Shown piece after piece: positions 29,175-41,860 of a DNA stretch of 52,403 bases. Under the pieces are notes generated by a model, which was given only the letters and a program-made list of their open reading frames with translations, made no database searches and was not told the origin of the DNA. A program made the position numbers and the translations under genes. Every line of letters begins with the position of its first letter. Position 1 is the first letter of the stretch. Source of the DNA: Providencia burhodogranariea DSM 19968 (GTDB taxonomy: Bacteria > Pseudomonadota > Gammaproteobacteria > Enterobacterales > Enterobacteriaceae); the NCBI RefSeq assembly GCF_000314855.2, contig NZ_KB233222.1, positions 2,440,530-2,492,932 on the forward strand, read 5' to 3'.

Positions 29175-30158
29175 ATGCGTTTTCAATGGATTATGCTTGG
29201 CATTACTGCCACTTTATTAAGTGGCTGTGTCACTGAAGAGAACATCAAGCAGCAACCTACTAATGTACCCGCTGTACCTGCTCAAGATGTGCTCGGAGCT
29301 GAACCTCATTATGAGCCTCATCACCCAACAGCAAACAGCGACTACCAACGCAACGGGCAGCAATACCAAATTGTCCGTGACACGTCACAATTTTCACAGG
29401 TCGGCTATGCCTCTATTTATGGTACTGAATCTGCAGGAAATATGACCGCGATTGGTGAGCGCATTAACCCCGCTGAATTAACAGCATCACACCCTACCTT
29501 ACCTATTCCAAGCTATGTTCGAATTACTAACATGATGAATGGTAAAATGATGGTCGTCCGTGTGAATGACAGAGGCCCTTTTACACAAGGTAAAAGTATC
29601 GCCCTTTCACGTGCAGCTGCGGACCGGCTTAACCTGATGCCAACCACTCGTATCAAAATAGATGCGATTCAAGTTGCACCAGATGGTTCTCTATCTGGTC
29701 CGGGCACAGTCGGCTCTAATTTCATCAAACAAAGCTATGCACTTCCTGGTCGTCCTCAGCTAGGTTCAGGTCCGATGGGAACTCCTGTAATGGAGAACCT
29801 TCCTGTACCAGAAAATATATTGCCGGTAAAACAACCTAGTGCACCGATGGAACCAATTGTGCCAGAAAGTAGTTTGAAAGCGCCTGCACAAGAGGTTACT
29901 GAAGCTGCACCACCAGCCTCTACAGCTGTTCCTGAAAAAGGCTATTTAGTGCAAGTTGGGGCTATTGGTAATCAAAATAATGCGAAAGTGATGCTCGATA
30001 ACCTCAAAAACAAGCTTGGAGTGCCCGGTCGCTTACAGCCATACAACAATATTTACCGAGTTCAATTAGGGCCATTTAGTAACAGACAACAGGCAGTTGA
30101 TTTACAAGGTCGTATTCAGTCTGAATTAAATCAATCATCCATGGTAGTCGCTCCCTAA
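29175..30158 (+). CDS. rlpA: septal ring lytic transglycosylase RlpA
   Basis: An outer-membrane lipoprotein with lipobox Cys18 (LLSGC), a double-psi beta-barrel RlpA domain (about residues 72-165, with VRVNDRGPF) and a C-terminal SPOR domain (about 254-327) that binds denuded glycans at the septum. The linker is Pro/Ala-rich. At 327 aa it is a usual length. Enzyme activity varies among species (clear in Pseudomonas, weak in E. coli). Confidence 0.93.
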   Translation: MRFQWIMLGITATLLSGCVTEENIKQQPTNVPAVPAQDVLGAEPHYEPHHPTANSDYQRNGQQYQIVRDTSQFSQVGYASIYGTESAGNMTAIGERINPAELTASHPTLPIPSYVRITNMMNGKMMVVRVNDRGPFTQGKSIALSRAAADRLNLMPTTRIKIDAIQVAPDGSLSGPGTVGSNFIKQSYALPGRPQLGSGPMGTPVMENLPVPENILPVKQPSAPMEPIVPESSLKAPAQEVTEAAPPASTAVPEKGYLVQVGAIGNQNNAKVMLDNLKNKLGVPGRLQPYNNIYRVQLGPFSNRQQAVDLQGRIQSELNQSSMVVAP

Positions 30159-30187
30159 AGTAAGCAGTAAACTATTGTAATAATATT

Positions 30188-30253
30188 GGCGCAGCGTGCG
30201 AGTGCATCTTTTATCAACCTTTGCACTTTTGCTACACTGCGCCTTCTTGTTTT
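30188..30253 (+). terminator. hairpin between rlpA and dacA
   Basis: Outer arms GGCGCAG (30188-30194) and CTGCGCC (30237-30243) enclose an inner pairing AGTGCA/TTGCACT, followed by TTCTTGTTTT. It can end the rlpA transcript or attenuate read-through to dacA. Confidence 0.6.
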
Positions 30254-30282
30254 AACCGAATTCCGGATGTAACAATACAAAC

Positions 30283-31494
30283 ATGAAAAATTTTGTCCCA
30301 TCACGCATTGTGCGTCATACCATATTGGGTACTGCTCTACTTTTGACGATTACCAATATTGCACATGCAAATGAATCATTCCCAAATAGCCCTATTCCAG
30401 CAGCGCCAGATATTGATGCAGAAGCATTTATTCTGATTGACTATAATTCAGGTAAAGTACTCGCCGAGAAAAATGCCGATCAACGTCGTGATCCTGCAAG
30501 CTTGACAAAAATGATGACGAGCTATGTTATTGGCCAAGCTATCAAGTCAGGAAAAATTGGCCCTGAAGATATGGTGACTGTTAACGAAGATGCATGGGCT
30601 ACAGGTAACCCTATATTTAAAGGTTCATCCCTGATGTTCCTAAAACCGGGTGACCGTGTGAGTGTTTCTCAATTAACACGCGGTATTAATTTGCAATCAG
30701 GCAATGATGCTTGTGTTGCTATGGCTGACTATGTTGCTGGTGATCAAAATAATTTCGTGCAGCTGATGAATGGCTACGTCAGCAAACTCGGATTACAAAA
30801 TACACAATTTAAAACAGTTCACGGTTTAGACGCTGATGGTCAATATAGCTCAGCACGTGACATGGCTCTAATTGGTCAAGCGTTAGTCAGAGATGTTCCT
30901 GAAGAATACGCTATCTACAAAGAAAAAGAGTTTACATTTAATAATATTCGTCAAACTAACCGCAATGGATTACTGTGGGATAAAAGCCTTGCAGTTGATG
31001 GTATTAAAACAGGCCATACTAATGCGGCTGGCTATAACTTAGTCGCTTCAGCAAAAGATGGTGACATGCGCCTAATTTCTGTTGTTATGGGCGGAAAGAG
31101 CATGAAAGGCCGTGACGCTGAAAGTAAAAAATTACTCACCTATGGCTTCCGTTTTTATGAAACAGTGAAACCATTACAAGCTGGTGTTGAGTTCGCATCG
31201 GAACCCGTTTGGTTCGGTGATGAAAATAACGTTAAGCTCGGTGTAACAGAAGACTTGTTCCTAACGATACCTCGCGGACGTCTTCAAGATCTCAAAGCCA
31301 GCTATGATATTGCTAACAAAGAGCTTCAAGCACCACTAGCTAAAGGTCAGCAAGTCGGCATAATCAACTTCCAACTCGATGGTAAAACCATCGAGCAGCG
31401 CCCATTAGTGGTATTGAAAAATGTCGAGGAAGGTGGCATTTTCAGTCGTTTGATTGACTATATCAAATTACTATTTCATCGCTGGTTTAGTTAA
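30283..31494 (+). CDS. dacA: D-alanyl-D-alanine carboxypeptidase PBP5
   Basis: This trims pentapeptide stems in the periplasm and shapes the cell. The signal peptide (about residues 1-29, ending NIAHA) precedes the peptidase domain with SLTK at Ser73 (Ser44 after cleavage, as in E. coli), SGND and KTGHT motifs, and a C-terminal amphipathic helix that holds it on the membrane. The protein is 403 aa. Confidence 0.97.
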   Translation: MKNFVPSRIVRHTILGTALLLTITNIAHANESFPNSPIPAAPDIDAEAFILIDYNSGKVLAEKNADQRRDPASLTKMMTSYVIGQAIKSGKIGPEDMVTVNEDAWATGNPIFKGSSLMFLKPGDRVSVSQLTRGINLQSGNDACVAMADYVAGDQNNFVQLMNGYVSKLGLQNTQFKTVHGLDADGQYSSARDMALIGQALVRDVPEEYAIYKEKEFTFNNIRQTNRNGLLWDKSLAVDGIKTGHTNAAGYNLVASAKDGDMRLISVVMGGKSMKGRDAESKKLLTYGFRFYETVKPLQAGVEFASEPVWFGDENNVKLGVTEDLFLTIPRGRLQDLKASYDIANKELQAPLAKGQQVGIINFQLDGKTIEQRPLVVLKNVEEGGIFSRLIDYIKLLFHRWFS

Positions 31495-31597
31495 CCCTTG
31501 AAACCGATATACACAATCCCCATATAATATATATCAAAAACTTATGGGTGAGCAGATGAAAGCCCATAAGTCACTATTTATGCAATTAGGAGCGCCC

Positions 31598-31861
31598 ATG
31601 AAAACGAAATTAAATGAACTGCTTGAGTTTCCATGCTCATTCACTTACAAAGTGATGGGCGTAGCAGAACCTGAGCTGCTAGATCAAGTTGTTGAAGTAG
31701 TTCAGCGCCATGCGCCGGGCGACTATTCTCCAGATGTGAAACCAAGCAGTAAAGGTAATTATCACTCGGTCTCAATTACCATTAACGCAACTCATATCGA
31801 ACAAGTTGAAACTTTATATGAAGAATTGGGTGCATTAGAACGAGTTAAAATGGTTCTTTAG
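31598..31861 (+). CDS. ybeD: YbeD family regulator-like protein (UPF0250)
   Basis: The 87-aa protein [20 protein letters not shown] is nearly identical to E. coli YbeD, an ACT-like small protein of uncertain function linked to the dacA-lipB neighbourhood. An upstream ATG at 31544 extends the frame by 18 residues, but AGGAG at 31587-31591 clearly favours the start at 31598. Confidence 0.95.
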   Translation: MKTKLNELLEFPCSFTYKVMGVAEPELLDQVVEVVQRHAPGDYSPDVKPSSKGNYHSVSITINATHIEQVETLYEELGALERVKMVL

Positions 31862-32287
31862 TCATTACAAAAAATAGAATTATTGCATTATAAATTCTAT
31901 TATCCTACTCTACTCTAGACCAAAATGAACTGTACCCTAAAGGTTAAATGACAACTGATTAAGGTACAGTTTTTACATTTAATACGAAAAAAACAAATTC
32001 ATTATGATTAAAAATCATAATTTATGATTTCTTTGGAATTCGTGATATTACTTATATAAGTAGTCATTTTTCTACACGTCTTTTATATAAAATAAACTAA
32101 ACAGATGTAAGATAAAAATACACATAAAATCAATAGGACAATTGTTTATTATTTTAGATCCTGTTCTTGTTAATTCAATCTTATTCATAAAAAAGTAATA
32201 TTTTCAAAATTACTCATTTGTTGTTTCCTGCCAATTATTATTATTATAATTTCTCCCCATTTACAAAAAAATAATTAGGATATATAA
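31862..32287. other. AT-rich region after ybeD
   Basis: About 425 bp of strongly AT-rich DNA between ybeD and the frameshifted gene. Apart from the terminator hairpins near 31873-31975 nothing is recognised. The composition is unlike the surrounding core genes. Confidence 0.5.
31928..31975 (+). terminator. terminator-like hairpin after ybeD
   Basis: Arms AACTGTACC (31928-31936) and GGTACAGTT (31963-31971) with a 26-base loop are followed by TTTTT. A weaker AT-rich hairpin lies just before (31873-31901). The arms also resemble short IS3-type ends, so an IS remnant is possible. Confidence 0.5.
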
Positions 32288-32837
32288 ATGCTAATATCAG
32301 GTTCATCACCATCGAGCTTACAACAAGCAAATGTTTCCGCTATAACGACAAATGAAAAAACAGTCCATAATAGCGATATTAAAAATCTAAAAAAAATGCA
32401 CATCAGTTCATAATGTAAATAAAAACATAAGTAACCAGTGCTCTCGCAGTAATTTAAAAAATAGTTCAGTTTTTGAACCTCTGGGAAAAAAAATAGAAAA
32501 GGTAAAGAAATCAGATGCAAAGGTTAAAGTACTTCTAAAAGAAATTGACAGTTTCAAAAGCAAGCTAGACACTTCGTCTTACAAACATAATCCATCCAAA
32601 ATGAAAGCCTTGAATTCACTTGAAAATCAACTCAAGGGGATTCAAACATCTTTGAAGCAATCCAGCTCAAATATTAACTCGCAAGAAAAATCGGACCGTC
32701 ATGATTATAAAATTGCTTCGCCAAAGCACAAAGAAGCAGAGGCAGCTAGAAAAGCACAAATAGAGGCGTCAAATAGGGCATTTGAGAAAGCAAACCATGG
32801 CTATAGCCATGGTGGTATGAGAGCAGGATTAAGATAA
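32288..32837 (+). pseudogene. frameshifted AT-rich orphan gene
   Basis: An ATG at 32288 with AGGA seven bases upstream opens a 41-codon frame that ends at 32411-32413. The following frame, open from 32391 to the TAA at 32835-32837, continues it if one A is dropped from the eight-A run at 32389-32396. The joined product would be about 182 aa: a Ser/Thr-rich N-terminus (MLISGSSPSSLQQ), a Lys-rich coiled-coil-like middle, and a C-terminus ending in GGMRAGLR. Without the correction only an internal start at 32601 remains (78 aa). The protein is not recognised; the N-terminus looks like that of some secreted effectors, which is only an impression. It could be decayed, phase-variable or read by slippage. 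Confidence 0.55.
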
Positions 32838-33047
32838 CAATTTTTTTATTTACTTTGATTAAAAAAGCGATTGGAAAACGATTTTGTTTCTAGTCGCTTA
32901 ACTACAGTAATCACTCTCGTTAGTTTAAATAAGTTATCAAACCATTATTTGGATAACTCATCATTTAACTTGCTATTGCGTAAAACTAGCGATATCCCCA
33001 TTGCGGCGTTATACTACTCGCACATTTTTAATGTGGATGTTAAAACA

Positions 33048-33677
33048 TTGTCAGCACGAACCATTATTATACGTCAATTAGGGCTTGCACCTTATCAAGT
33101 AACTTCTGATGCAATGCACCAGTTCACTGAAAATCGAGTTCAAAATACTCCTGATGAGCTATGGCTAGTAGAACACCCCCGCGTGTTTACTCAAGGGCAA
33201 GCAGGCAAGGCAGAGCATGTCCTTGCCCCCGGTGATATACCCGTAATTCAAAGTGATCGCGGTGGTCAGGTCACTTACCACGGCCCAGGCCAGCAAGTGA
33301 TGTATGTGATGCTAGACCTAAAACGCAATAAAATTGGTGTTCGCGATTTAGTTACTGCGCTTGAAAATACGGTGGTAAAAACACTCGCATACTATCAAAT
33401 TGAAGCTTACCCTCGCCCTGATGCACCTGGTGTTTATGTAAATGGTGATAAAATTTGCTCGTTAGGATTACGAATCCGGAAAGGCTGCTCTTTTCATGGA
33501 CTAGCACTGAATATCAATATGGATTTAGAGCCTTTTAATCGTATCAATCCTTGCGGCTACGCGCAGTTAAAAATGACACAAATGTGTGATTCCATCCCAC
33601 AAATTACCTTAGCCGATGTTCAACCCGTGCTAATTAAACAGTTCTGTGACACACTGGGATTTCATATTGTTCAATAA
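33048..33677 (+). CDS. lipB: octanoyl-ACP:protein octanoyltransferase LipB
   Basis: LipB moves octanoate from ACP to lipoyl domains for lipoate synthesis. The TTG at 33048 gives [13 protein letters not shown], equal in N-terminal length to E. coli LipB and yielding 209 aa. The open frame runs upstream to 32871 but that part is not conserved. Conserved motifs are [12 protein letters not shown] and the catalytic Cys in NPCGYA with [13 protein letters not shown] at 33033 is the second choice. The pair lipB-lipA is conserved. Confidence 0.93.
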   Translation: MSARTIIIRQLGLAPYQVTSDAMHQFTENRVQNTPDELWLVEHPRVFTQGQAGKAEHVLAPGDIPVIQSDRGGQVTYHGPGQQVMYVMLDLKRNKIGVRDLVTALENTVVKTLAYYQIEAYPRPDAPGVYVNGDKICSLGLRIRKGCSFHGLALNINMDLEPFNRINPCGYAQLKMTQMCDSIPQITLADVQPVLIKQFCDTLGFHIVQ

Positions 33678-33716
33678 TAATGCTATAATTTTTTAACATT
33701 TTTAAAAAAAATTTTA

Positions 33717-33769
33717 ATGGATAAGTAACGGCTCCCACACTTATTATTCACAGTAATCGACTTATCCAT
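33717..33769 (+). other. long-range hairpin in the lipA leader
   Basis: Perfect 10-bp arms ATGGATAAGT (33717-33726) and ACTTATCCAT (33760-33769) enclose 33 bases, ending 32 bp before the lipA start. It may be a leader structure or a repeat; no T-run follows. Confidence 0.4.
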
Positions 33770-33801
33770 CGACTCAAAAGATAACTGGAACCGGCATAAT
33801 T

Positions 33802-34767
33802 ATGAGTAAACCAATTCAGATAGAACGCGGAATTAAATACCGTGACGCCGATAAAATGGCCCTGATCCCTGTCAAAAATGTCGTCACTGAACGTGAAGAA
33901 ATACTCCGCAAACCCGACTGGATGAAAATTAGATTACCCGCTGATTCTACTCGGATCCAAGGGATCAAAGCGGCGATGCGTAAAAATGGCCTTCATTCTG
34001 TTTGTGAAGAAGCATCTTGTCCTAACTTATCTGAATGTTTCAACCATGGTACCGCAACCTTTATGATCCTTGGTGCGATTTGTACTCGTCGCTGTCCTTT
34101 CTGTGATGTTGCTCATGGTCGCCCAAATGCGCCAGATGCTAATGAGCCACTCAAACTTGCTCAGACTATTAAAGATATGGCACTGCGCTATGTTGTCATC
34201 ACTTCAGTTGATCGTGATGACTTACGTGATGGTGGTGCCCAGCACTTTGCTGATTGTATTAGTGCTATCCGCGAAAAAAGCCCAACCATAAAAATTGAAA
34301 CTCTTGTTCCTGATTTTAGGGGCAGAATGGATCGTGCATTAGATATTCTAACAGCAACGCCTCCAGATGTTTTCAATCATAACCTTGAAAACGTTCCCCG
34401 AGTTTACCGTCAGGTTCGTCCGGGTGCTAACTATGAGTGGTCATTGAAATTACTCGAAAGGTTTAAAGAGGCTCATCCAGATATTCCAACAAAATCTGGT
34501 TTGATGGTCGGGTTAGGTGAAACTAACGCAGAGATTGTTGAAGTTATGCGTGATTTACGCCGCCATGGTGTAACAATGCTGACTCTTGGGCAATATCTAC
34601 AACCAAGCCGTCATCATCTTCCTGTTAAGCGCTATGTGAGCCCTGTAGAGTTTGATGAGATGAAAGAAGAAGCACTTGCGATGGGCTTTACTCATGCAGC
34701 TTGTGGGCCGTTTGTTCGTTCTTCTTATCATGCAGATCTTCAAGCAAAAGGCGAAGAAGTTAAATAG
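33802..34767 (+). CDS. lipA: lipoyl synthase LipA
   Basis: A radical-SAM enzyme that inserts two sulfurs into octanoyl-lipoyl domains. The radical-SAM cysteines are C94, C98 and C101, and the auxiliary cluster cysteines are C68, C73 and C79, the same numbering as in E. coli. The C-terminal RSSYHA motif is present. At 321 aa it is full length. Confidence 0.98.
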   Translation: MSKPIQIERGIKYRDADKMALIPVKNVVTEREEILRKPDWMKIRLPADSTRIQGIKAAMRKNGLHSVCEEASCPNLSECFNHGTATFMILGAICTRRCPFCDVAHGRPNAPDANEPLKLAQTIKDMALRYVVITSVDRDDLRDGGAQHFADCISAIREKSPTIKIETLVPDFRGRMDRALDILTATPPDVFNHNLENVPRVYRQVRPGANYEWSLKLLERFKEAHPDIPTKSGLMVGLGETNAEIVEVMRDLRRHGVTMLTLGQYLQPSRHHLPVKRYVSPVEFDEMKEEALAMGFTHAACGPFVRSSYHADLQAKGEEVK

Positions 34768-34789
34768 CTCACTCAACTAAATTATTCTT

Positions 34790-34815
34790 AAGCCTCGTTT
34801 AACGGGGCTTTTTTG
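34790..34815 (+). terminator. rho-independent terminator of lipA
   Basis: Arms AGCCTCG and CGGGGCT (34791-34797 and 34803-34809, one G-T pair) are followed by TTTTTT. Confidence 0.85.
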
Positions 34816-34921
34816 TAGCTATGCATATACGATCTTTTATTCATATCCTATGATACAAATCCTACTCATTTAAATCACTCTAGCTGCATTCTTTCTGCCA
34901 TCTACTACCAAAGTATTACCT

Positions 34922-34959
34922 ATAAAATAAAACTCGCTCCAGTACACTGGAGCGAGTTT
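34922..34959 (-). terminator. rho-independent terminator of cspE
   Basis: A perfect 14-bp stem AAACTCGCTCCAGT/ACTGGAGCGAGTTT (34930-34943, 34946-34959) with a two-base spacer is followed, on the minus strand, by a T-rich tract. Confidence 0.85.
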
Positions 34960-34987
34960 AGAAGCTGTTCGTTTCTATTTGTATAAA

Positions 34988-35197
34988 TTACAGAGAGACA
35001 ACGTTCACAGCTGATGGGCCTTTAGCGCCATCAGTAATTTCGAATTCGACTCTCTGGCCTTCAGCTAAGGTTTTAAAACCATCGCTTGTAATAGCTGAAA
35101 AGTGAACGAATACATCTTTGCTACCATCTTCTGGAGTGATAAAACCGAAACCTTTAGATTCGTTGAACCACTTAACGCTACCTTTAACTTTAGACAT
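34988..35197 (-). CDS. cspE: cold shock-like RNA chaperone CspE
   Basis: A 69-aa cold-shock domain protein ([19 protein letters not shown], with VFVHFSAI) that matches E. coli CspE in length and sequence. It melts RNA hairpins and causes antitermination. The open frame runs on to 35317, but the ATG at 35197 with AAGGTAA upstream is the family start. cspE follows lipA/tatE in E. coli as well; here it faces the opposite way. Confidence 0.93.
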   Translation of the reverse strand: MSKVKGSVKWFNESKGFGFITPEDGSKDVFVHFSAITSDGFKTLAEGQRVEFEITDGAKGPSAVNVVSL

Positions 35198-35413
35198 CAA
35201 TATTACCTTTAAAATATAAAATAGACACACCATCAGTGTCGTGTTCAGTACATCAGATATATAAGTGGCTTGTCTATAACCTAGATCACAAAATTGAAAA
35301 AAAATACAAAAAATCATTAATTATTTGGATAAATTTTTATCAGTCATAAATTATTCGTTTAAAAAACTATCAATCCAAACTATAACACCAGTATTTATTA
35401 ACTATTTGGAATT

Positions 35414-35872
35414 TTATCTTTCATGTGCCAATAGCCAATCTTTAATGTCTAATCCGCCTGTATAACCGACAAGTTTACCATCATGACCCAAAACGCGATG
35501 ACAGGGAACAATTAAAGAGATTGGATTCCGTGAATTTGCCATTCCAACCGCACGACAGTAATTCACTGACCCTAATTTCAGCGCAAGGTCTTTATAGCTC
35601 CAGCGTTCACCGAAAGGAATGCTACATAAGTGTGACCATACCTTTTTTTGGAATTCAGTGCCTTGCGGATTTAACTTAACAGTAAACGTTTTTCGTTTAA
35701 GATTAAAATATTCGTCTAATTCTTTAGCACACAACTCCGAATGTTCGTTTTTATGCTCTGGCTGACTCCGCTGCTCAACAAAGTAGATACTGGTTACCCC
35801 GTCATCATCAGCTGAAATCTGTACCCACGGTTTAGGAAATTTTTCCGGTGCCGCTAAATATTGATGATACAT
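35414..35872 (-). CDS. ogt: methylated-DNA-protein cysteine methyltransferase
   Basis: This repairs O6-alkylguanine by moving the alkyl group to its own cysteine, in the motif PCHRVLG near residues 122-128. The preceding Asn-Ser and Arg finger (SVNYCRAVGMANSRNP) are present. It has 152 aa and GAGGGG upstream of the start. The short N-terminal domain resembles Ogt rather than Ada. No ada gene is next to it. Confidence 0.88.
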   Translation of the reverse strand: MYHQYLAAPEKFPKPWVQISADDDGVTSIYFVEQRSQPEHKNEHSELCAKELDEYFNLKRKTFTVKLNPQGTEFQKKVWSHLCSIPFGERWSYKDLALKLGSVNYCRAVGMANSRNPISLIVPCHRVLGHDGKLVGYTGGLDIKDWLLAHER

Positions 35873-36022
35873 AATATCCCCTCAAGTAGAGTCCAATTAT
35901 CTGATCGTATATACAGTTATAGACTGTATTATTTCCACATTGCAATAATAATTTTTCTTAGACCCACAAATTGAATTCTTCTTTTTCTCAAAATTTAATT
36001 CTTCAACATAAATAACAACCTA

Positions 36023-36044
36023 GATAATAATTAGAATAGTTATC
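36023..36044. promoter_or_regulatory. candidate Fur box of nrdHIEF
   Basis: An AT-rich imperfect palindrome begins GATAATAATT and ends AGTTATC, with GATAAT-like hexamers on both strands. In E. coli nrdHIEF is repressed by Fur, so iron starvation would induce the manganese enzyme. The match is partial. Confidence 0.4.
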
Positions 36045-36060
36045 ATTCAATATTTCAATT

Positions 36061-36076
36061 CCACTAGATATTGTAT
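36061..36076. promoter_or_regulatory. candidate NrdR box 1
   Basis: CCACTAGATATTGTAT matches the NrdR pattern ACACTATATATAGTGT at 12 of 16 positions. Confidence 0.5.
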
Positions 36077-36091
36077 GGTTGAAAAATTTAA

Positions 36092-36107
36092 GATCTACAT
36101 ATAGTAT
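36092..36107. promoter_or_regulatory. candidate NrdR box 2
   Basis: GATCTACATATAGTAT matches the same pattern at 11 of 16 positions and starts exactly 31 bp after box 1, the three-turn spacing typical of NrdR box pairs. It overlaps a -10-like TATAGT. Confidence 0.5.
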
Positions 36108-36163
36108 TTGATAGCAAGTTATCACACTACTGATAGTATTCAGAATACTCAAAGGTATCCAAT

Positions 36164-36391
36164 ATGGCCGTTATCACCATTTACAGTAAACCAGACTGCG
36201 TTCAATGTAATGCCACCTACCAAGCCTTAGAACGCAAAAGTATTCCATATCAAGTAATCGACTTAACACAAGATCATGAGGCTCTAAAATTTGTCCGTGA
36301 ATTAGGTTATCAGCAAGTTCCTGTTGTTGTTGCAGATCAAGAACATTGGTCTGGTTTTCGTCCTGATATGATAAGTCGCCTTTCAGTTTAG
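36164..36391 (+). CDS. nrdH: glutaredoxin-like NrdH
   Basis: A 75-aa redoxin that delivers electrons to the class Ib ribonucleotide reductase. The active site is C12-V-Q-C15, and the C-terminal WSGFRPD motif that binds thioredoxin reductase is present. It is the first gene of the nrdHIEF operon, with nine bases to nrdI. Confidence 0.96.
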   Translation: MAVITIYSKPDCVQCNATYQALERKSIPYQVIDLTQDHEALKFVRELGYQQVPVVVADQEHWSGFRPDMISRLSV

Positions 36392-36400
36392 GAGAGGGTT

Positions 36401-36814
36401 ATGCAAACGGAATCACTGATTTATTTTTCGAGTCGTTCTGGCAATTGCCATCGCTTCGTCGAAAAAGTAGGGCTTCCCGCGACGCGCTTACCAATCGGTG
36501 ATGAACAAAGCAATATTATTGCGACAGCACCTTTCGTTCTATTGCTTCCAACCTATGGTGGAGGCGGAACGCTTGGAGCTGTACCAAAGGAAGTGATCCG
36601 TTTTCTTAATATCGAATCAAATCGGTTACTTATTCGTGGTGTCATCGCGGCAGGTAATACCAACTTCGGTGAGGCTTATGCCATCGCAGGAGATATTATT
36701 GCTAGTAAATGCCAAGTCCCCTATTTGTATCGTTTTGAACTACTGGGTACAGAACGAGATGTCCAACGTGTTCGTGATGGGTTAAATACGTTCTGGCAAA
36801 AAAAACATAATTAG
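36401..36814 (+). CDS. nrdI: flavodoxin-like activator NrdI
   Basis: A 137-aa flavoprotein that supplies the oxidant for assembly of the Mn(III)2-tyrosyl cofactor in NrdF. The FMN loop [10 protein letters not shown] is near residues 10-19, and LPTYGGGG and AGNTNFG are conserved. It has GGAGAGGG before the ATG and is followed by nrdE after 10 bp. Confidence 0.96.
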   Translation: MQTESLIYFSSRSGNCHRFVEKVGLPATRLPIGDEQSNIIATAPFVLLLPTYGGGGTLGAVPKEVIRFLNIESNRLLIRGVIAAGNTNFGEAYAIAGDIIASKCQVPYLYRFELLGTERDVQRVRDGLNTFWQKKHN

Positions 36815-36824
36815 AGTTATTCCA

Positions 36825-39942
<3,118 letters not shown>

Positions 39943-40657
39943 TTAATCAATTTACCTAACTAATCATCAAAAAACACCTATCCCGCTGAATAATATTGCA
40001 TTTATTTTTCGGGATTTTTTATTGTTTGTTTATTGCACTAATAAGCTCGGAATTTACATGTTTTATTGTTAAATAATTCAATTTTAATAGCCTAATCAGG
40101 CAATTCATTGTTGACACTCATTGTTAAAAAACAAAATCATAAAGATAAATTTATGTATTTAGGTTTATTTCAAAATTAATTTTGTATTCATTTTGAATTT
40201 TCCCTAACGTCTATAATAAGTACTTTTCCACTATCATATTCCATGTTCAATTAACCTAAATATTTATAATAAATTTAGTAACAACATAAAGTTAATACCT
40301 AATAATAACTTTAATTAATTATCATAATGAAACTCGTAAAAATCACTATCTTCTCAATAATCATAAGGTAATTAAGCTATTTTTTTGATTAAATGTCCTT
40401 AACCGAGGGTTGTCAGTCTCATTTATTATGCTAGGTTATAGTACTTGCGAATTTTACTAATAACTAAAATGGAGCTATTAAATTTAAATCATAATTATTA
40501 AATCAGTTTTTAAAATAATAGGAATATCTACCCTGAGCATGTTCAACAAATAGTTAAAAGCTAGCATTCGAATTCCTAGCGATAATATGTAACGCATTGA
40601 GTTAATTCGATAACTGCAGCAACCAATTTAATTAATTGAAAGATGGGTAATTACTGT
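39943..40657. other. nrdF-proV intergenic region
   Basis: About 715 bp of very AT-rich DNA. A hairpin with arms ATCCCG/CGGGAT (39980-39985, 40010-40015) followed by TTTTTT can end nrdF transcription. The rest should hold the osmotic-stress promoter of proU; the AT-richness fits H-NS control as in E. coli, but I cannot name a promoter. No ORF is supported. Confidence 0.5.
39980..40020 (+). terminator. terminator-like hairpin after nrdF
   Basis: Arms ATCCCG (39980-39985) and CGGGAT (40010-40015) with a 24-base loop, then TTTTTT. The long loop makes it weak. Confidence 0.55.
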
Positions 40658-41860
40658 ATGGCAATAAAATTAGAAGTTAAAAATTTATATAAAATATTTG
40701 GGGAACATCCTGATCAAGCTTTTAAACTTTTAGAATCAGGAATGAATAAAGATGATATTTTTGAAAAAACAGGTCTAACCGTTGGGGTTCAAGATGCCAA
40801 TTTAGCCATTGAAGAAGGCGAAATCTTTGTTGTTATGGGACTTTCGGGTTCAGGAAAATCAACCTTGGTGCGCCTTCTCAATCGGCTAATTGATCCTACG
40901 AGCGGTCAGGTCCTTATTGATGGGGAAGATATCTCTAATATCTCTGATAAAGCGTTACGGCAAATCAGAAGAACAAAAATTAGTATGGTATTTCAATCCT
41001 TTGCACTGATGCCTCATATGAACGTGATCGATAATACCGCTTTTGGTATGGAATTATCGGGAATGTCTAAAGAAGAACGCCATCAAAAAGCCATGGATGC
41101 CCTACGTCAGGTCAATCTCGATAAATGGGCTCAATCTTACCCAGATGAATTATCCGGCGGAATGCGACAACGCATTGGTCTTGCCCGAGCACTCGCAAAT
41201 GATCCCGATATATTGTTAATGGATGAAGCATTCTCTGCCCTTGACCCACTTATCCGTACCGAAATGCAAGATGAATTATTGTCACTACAAGGTGATAAGC
41301 AACGTACGATTATCTTCATTTCTCATGATCTGGATGAAGCTATGCGTATTGGCGATCGAATTGCGATTATGCAAGGTGGAATTGTGGTACAAACGGGCAC
41401 ACCCGATGAAATTCTTAATAATCCCGCTAATGATTATGTTAAGACCTTCTTTCGTGGCGTTGATATTAGCCAAGTTTTTAATGCCAAAGATATTGCGCGC
41501 AGAAGACCTGATGCTCTACTCCATATCGCCCCTGGCTTTGGTCCTCGTTCAGCACTTAAGGTGCTTAATGATGAAGACCGAAATTATGGTTATTTGATTT
41601 CTCGCGGCCACACTTTTGCGGGCGTAGTTTCTGTTGAATCACTTGAAAAAGCCTTACATGAAAAACAAGGCATTGAAGCTGCAGTTATTTCCAGTTTGGA
41701 GCCAATCCAAGGTGAGACACCTCTCAATGAAGTGATTTCGACAATTGCACAAGCTCCTTGTGCCGTTCCTGTTATCAATGAAAATAGCCGCTATCTTGGC
41801 GTGATATCAAAAGGAATGCTGCTACAAGCACTGGATAAGGAGACTCCAAATGAGCAATAA
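40658..41860 (+). CDS. proV: glycine betaine/proline ABC ATPase ProV
   Basis: The ATPase of the ProU osmoprotectant importer, 400 aa. Walker [10 protein letters not shown] is near residues 61-69 and the signature LSGGMRQR near 165-172. Two CBS domains at the C-terminus (about 280-400) sense ionic strength. The ATG at 40658 gives [18 protein letters not shown] as in E. coli; an ATG five codons earlier is less likely. It overlaps the proW start by 11 bases. Confidence 0.97.
   Translation: MAIKLEVKNLYKIFGEHPDQAFKLLESGMNKDDIFEKTGLTVGVQDANLAIEEGEIFVVMGLSGSGKSTLVRLLNRLIDPTSGQVLIDGEDISNISDKALRQIRRTKISMVFQSFALMPHMNVIDNTAFGMELSGMSKEERHQKAMDALRQVNLDKWAQSYPDELSGGMRQRIGLARALANDPDILLMDEAFSALDPLIRTEMQDELLSLQGDKQRTIIFISHDLDEAMRIGDRIAIMQGGIVVQTGTPDEILNNPANDYVKTFFRGVDISQVFNAKDIARRRPDALLHIAPGFGPRSALKVLNDEDRNYGYLISRGHTFAGVVSVESLEKALHEKQGIEAAVISSLEPIQGETPLNEVISTIAQAPCAVPVINENSRYLGVISKGMLLQALDKETPNEQ

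Larger units (their letters stand above)
35873..36163. other. nrdH upstream region
   Basis: About 290 bp between divergent ogt and nrdH contain the control region of nrdHIEF: a Fur-like site and two NrdR-type boxes (listed separately). Confidence 0.5.

Noticed and set aside
31927-31975. A second miniature IS3-like element
   Set aside because: The ends resemble IS3-type ends only loosely, no target duplication is seen, and a terminator explains the hairpin and T-run.
32871-33047. An upstream extension of lipB adding 59 residues
   Set aside because: The segment is not part of the LipB family, and the TTG at 33048 gives exactly the E. coli N-terminal length.
35198-35317. A 40-residue extension of CspE
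   Set aside because: The family start MSKVKG at 35197 has a good ribosome-binding site, and the extension is hydrophobic and not conserved.
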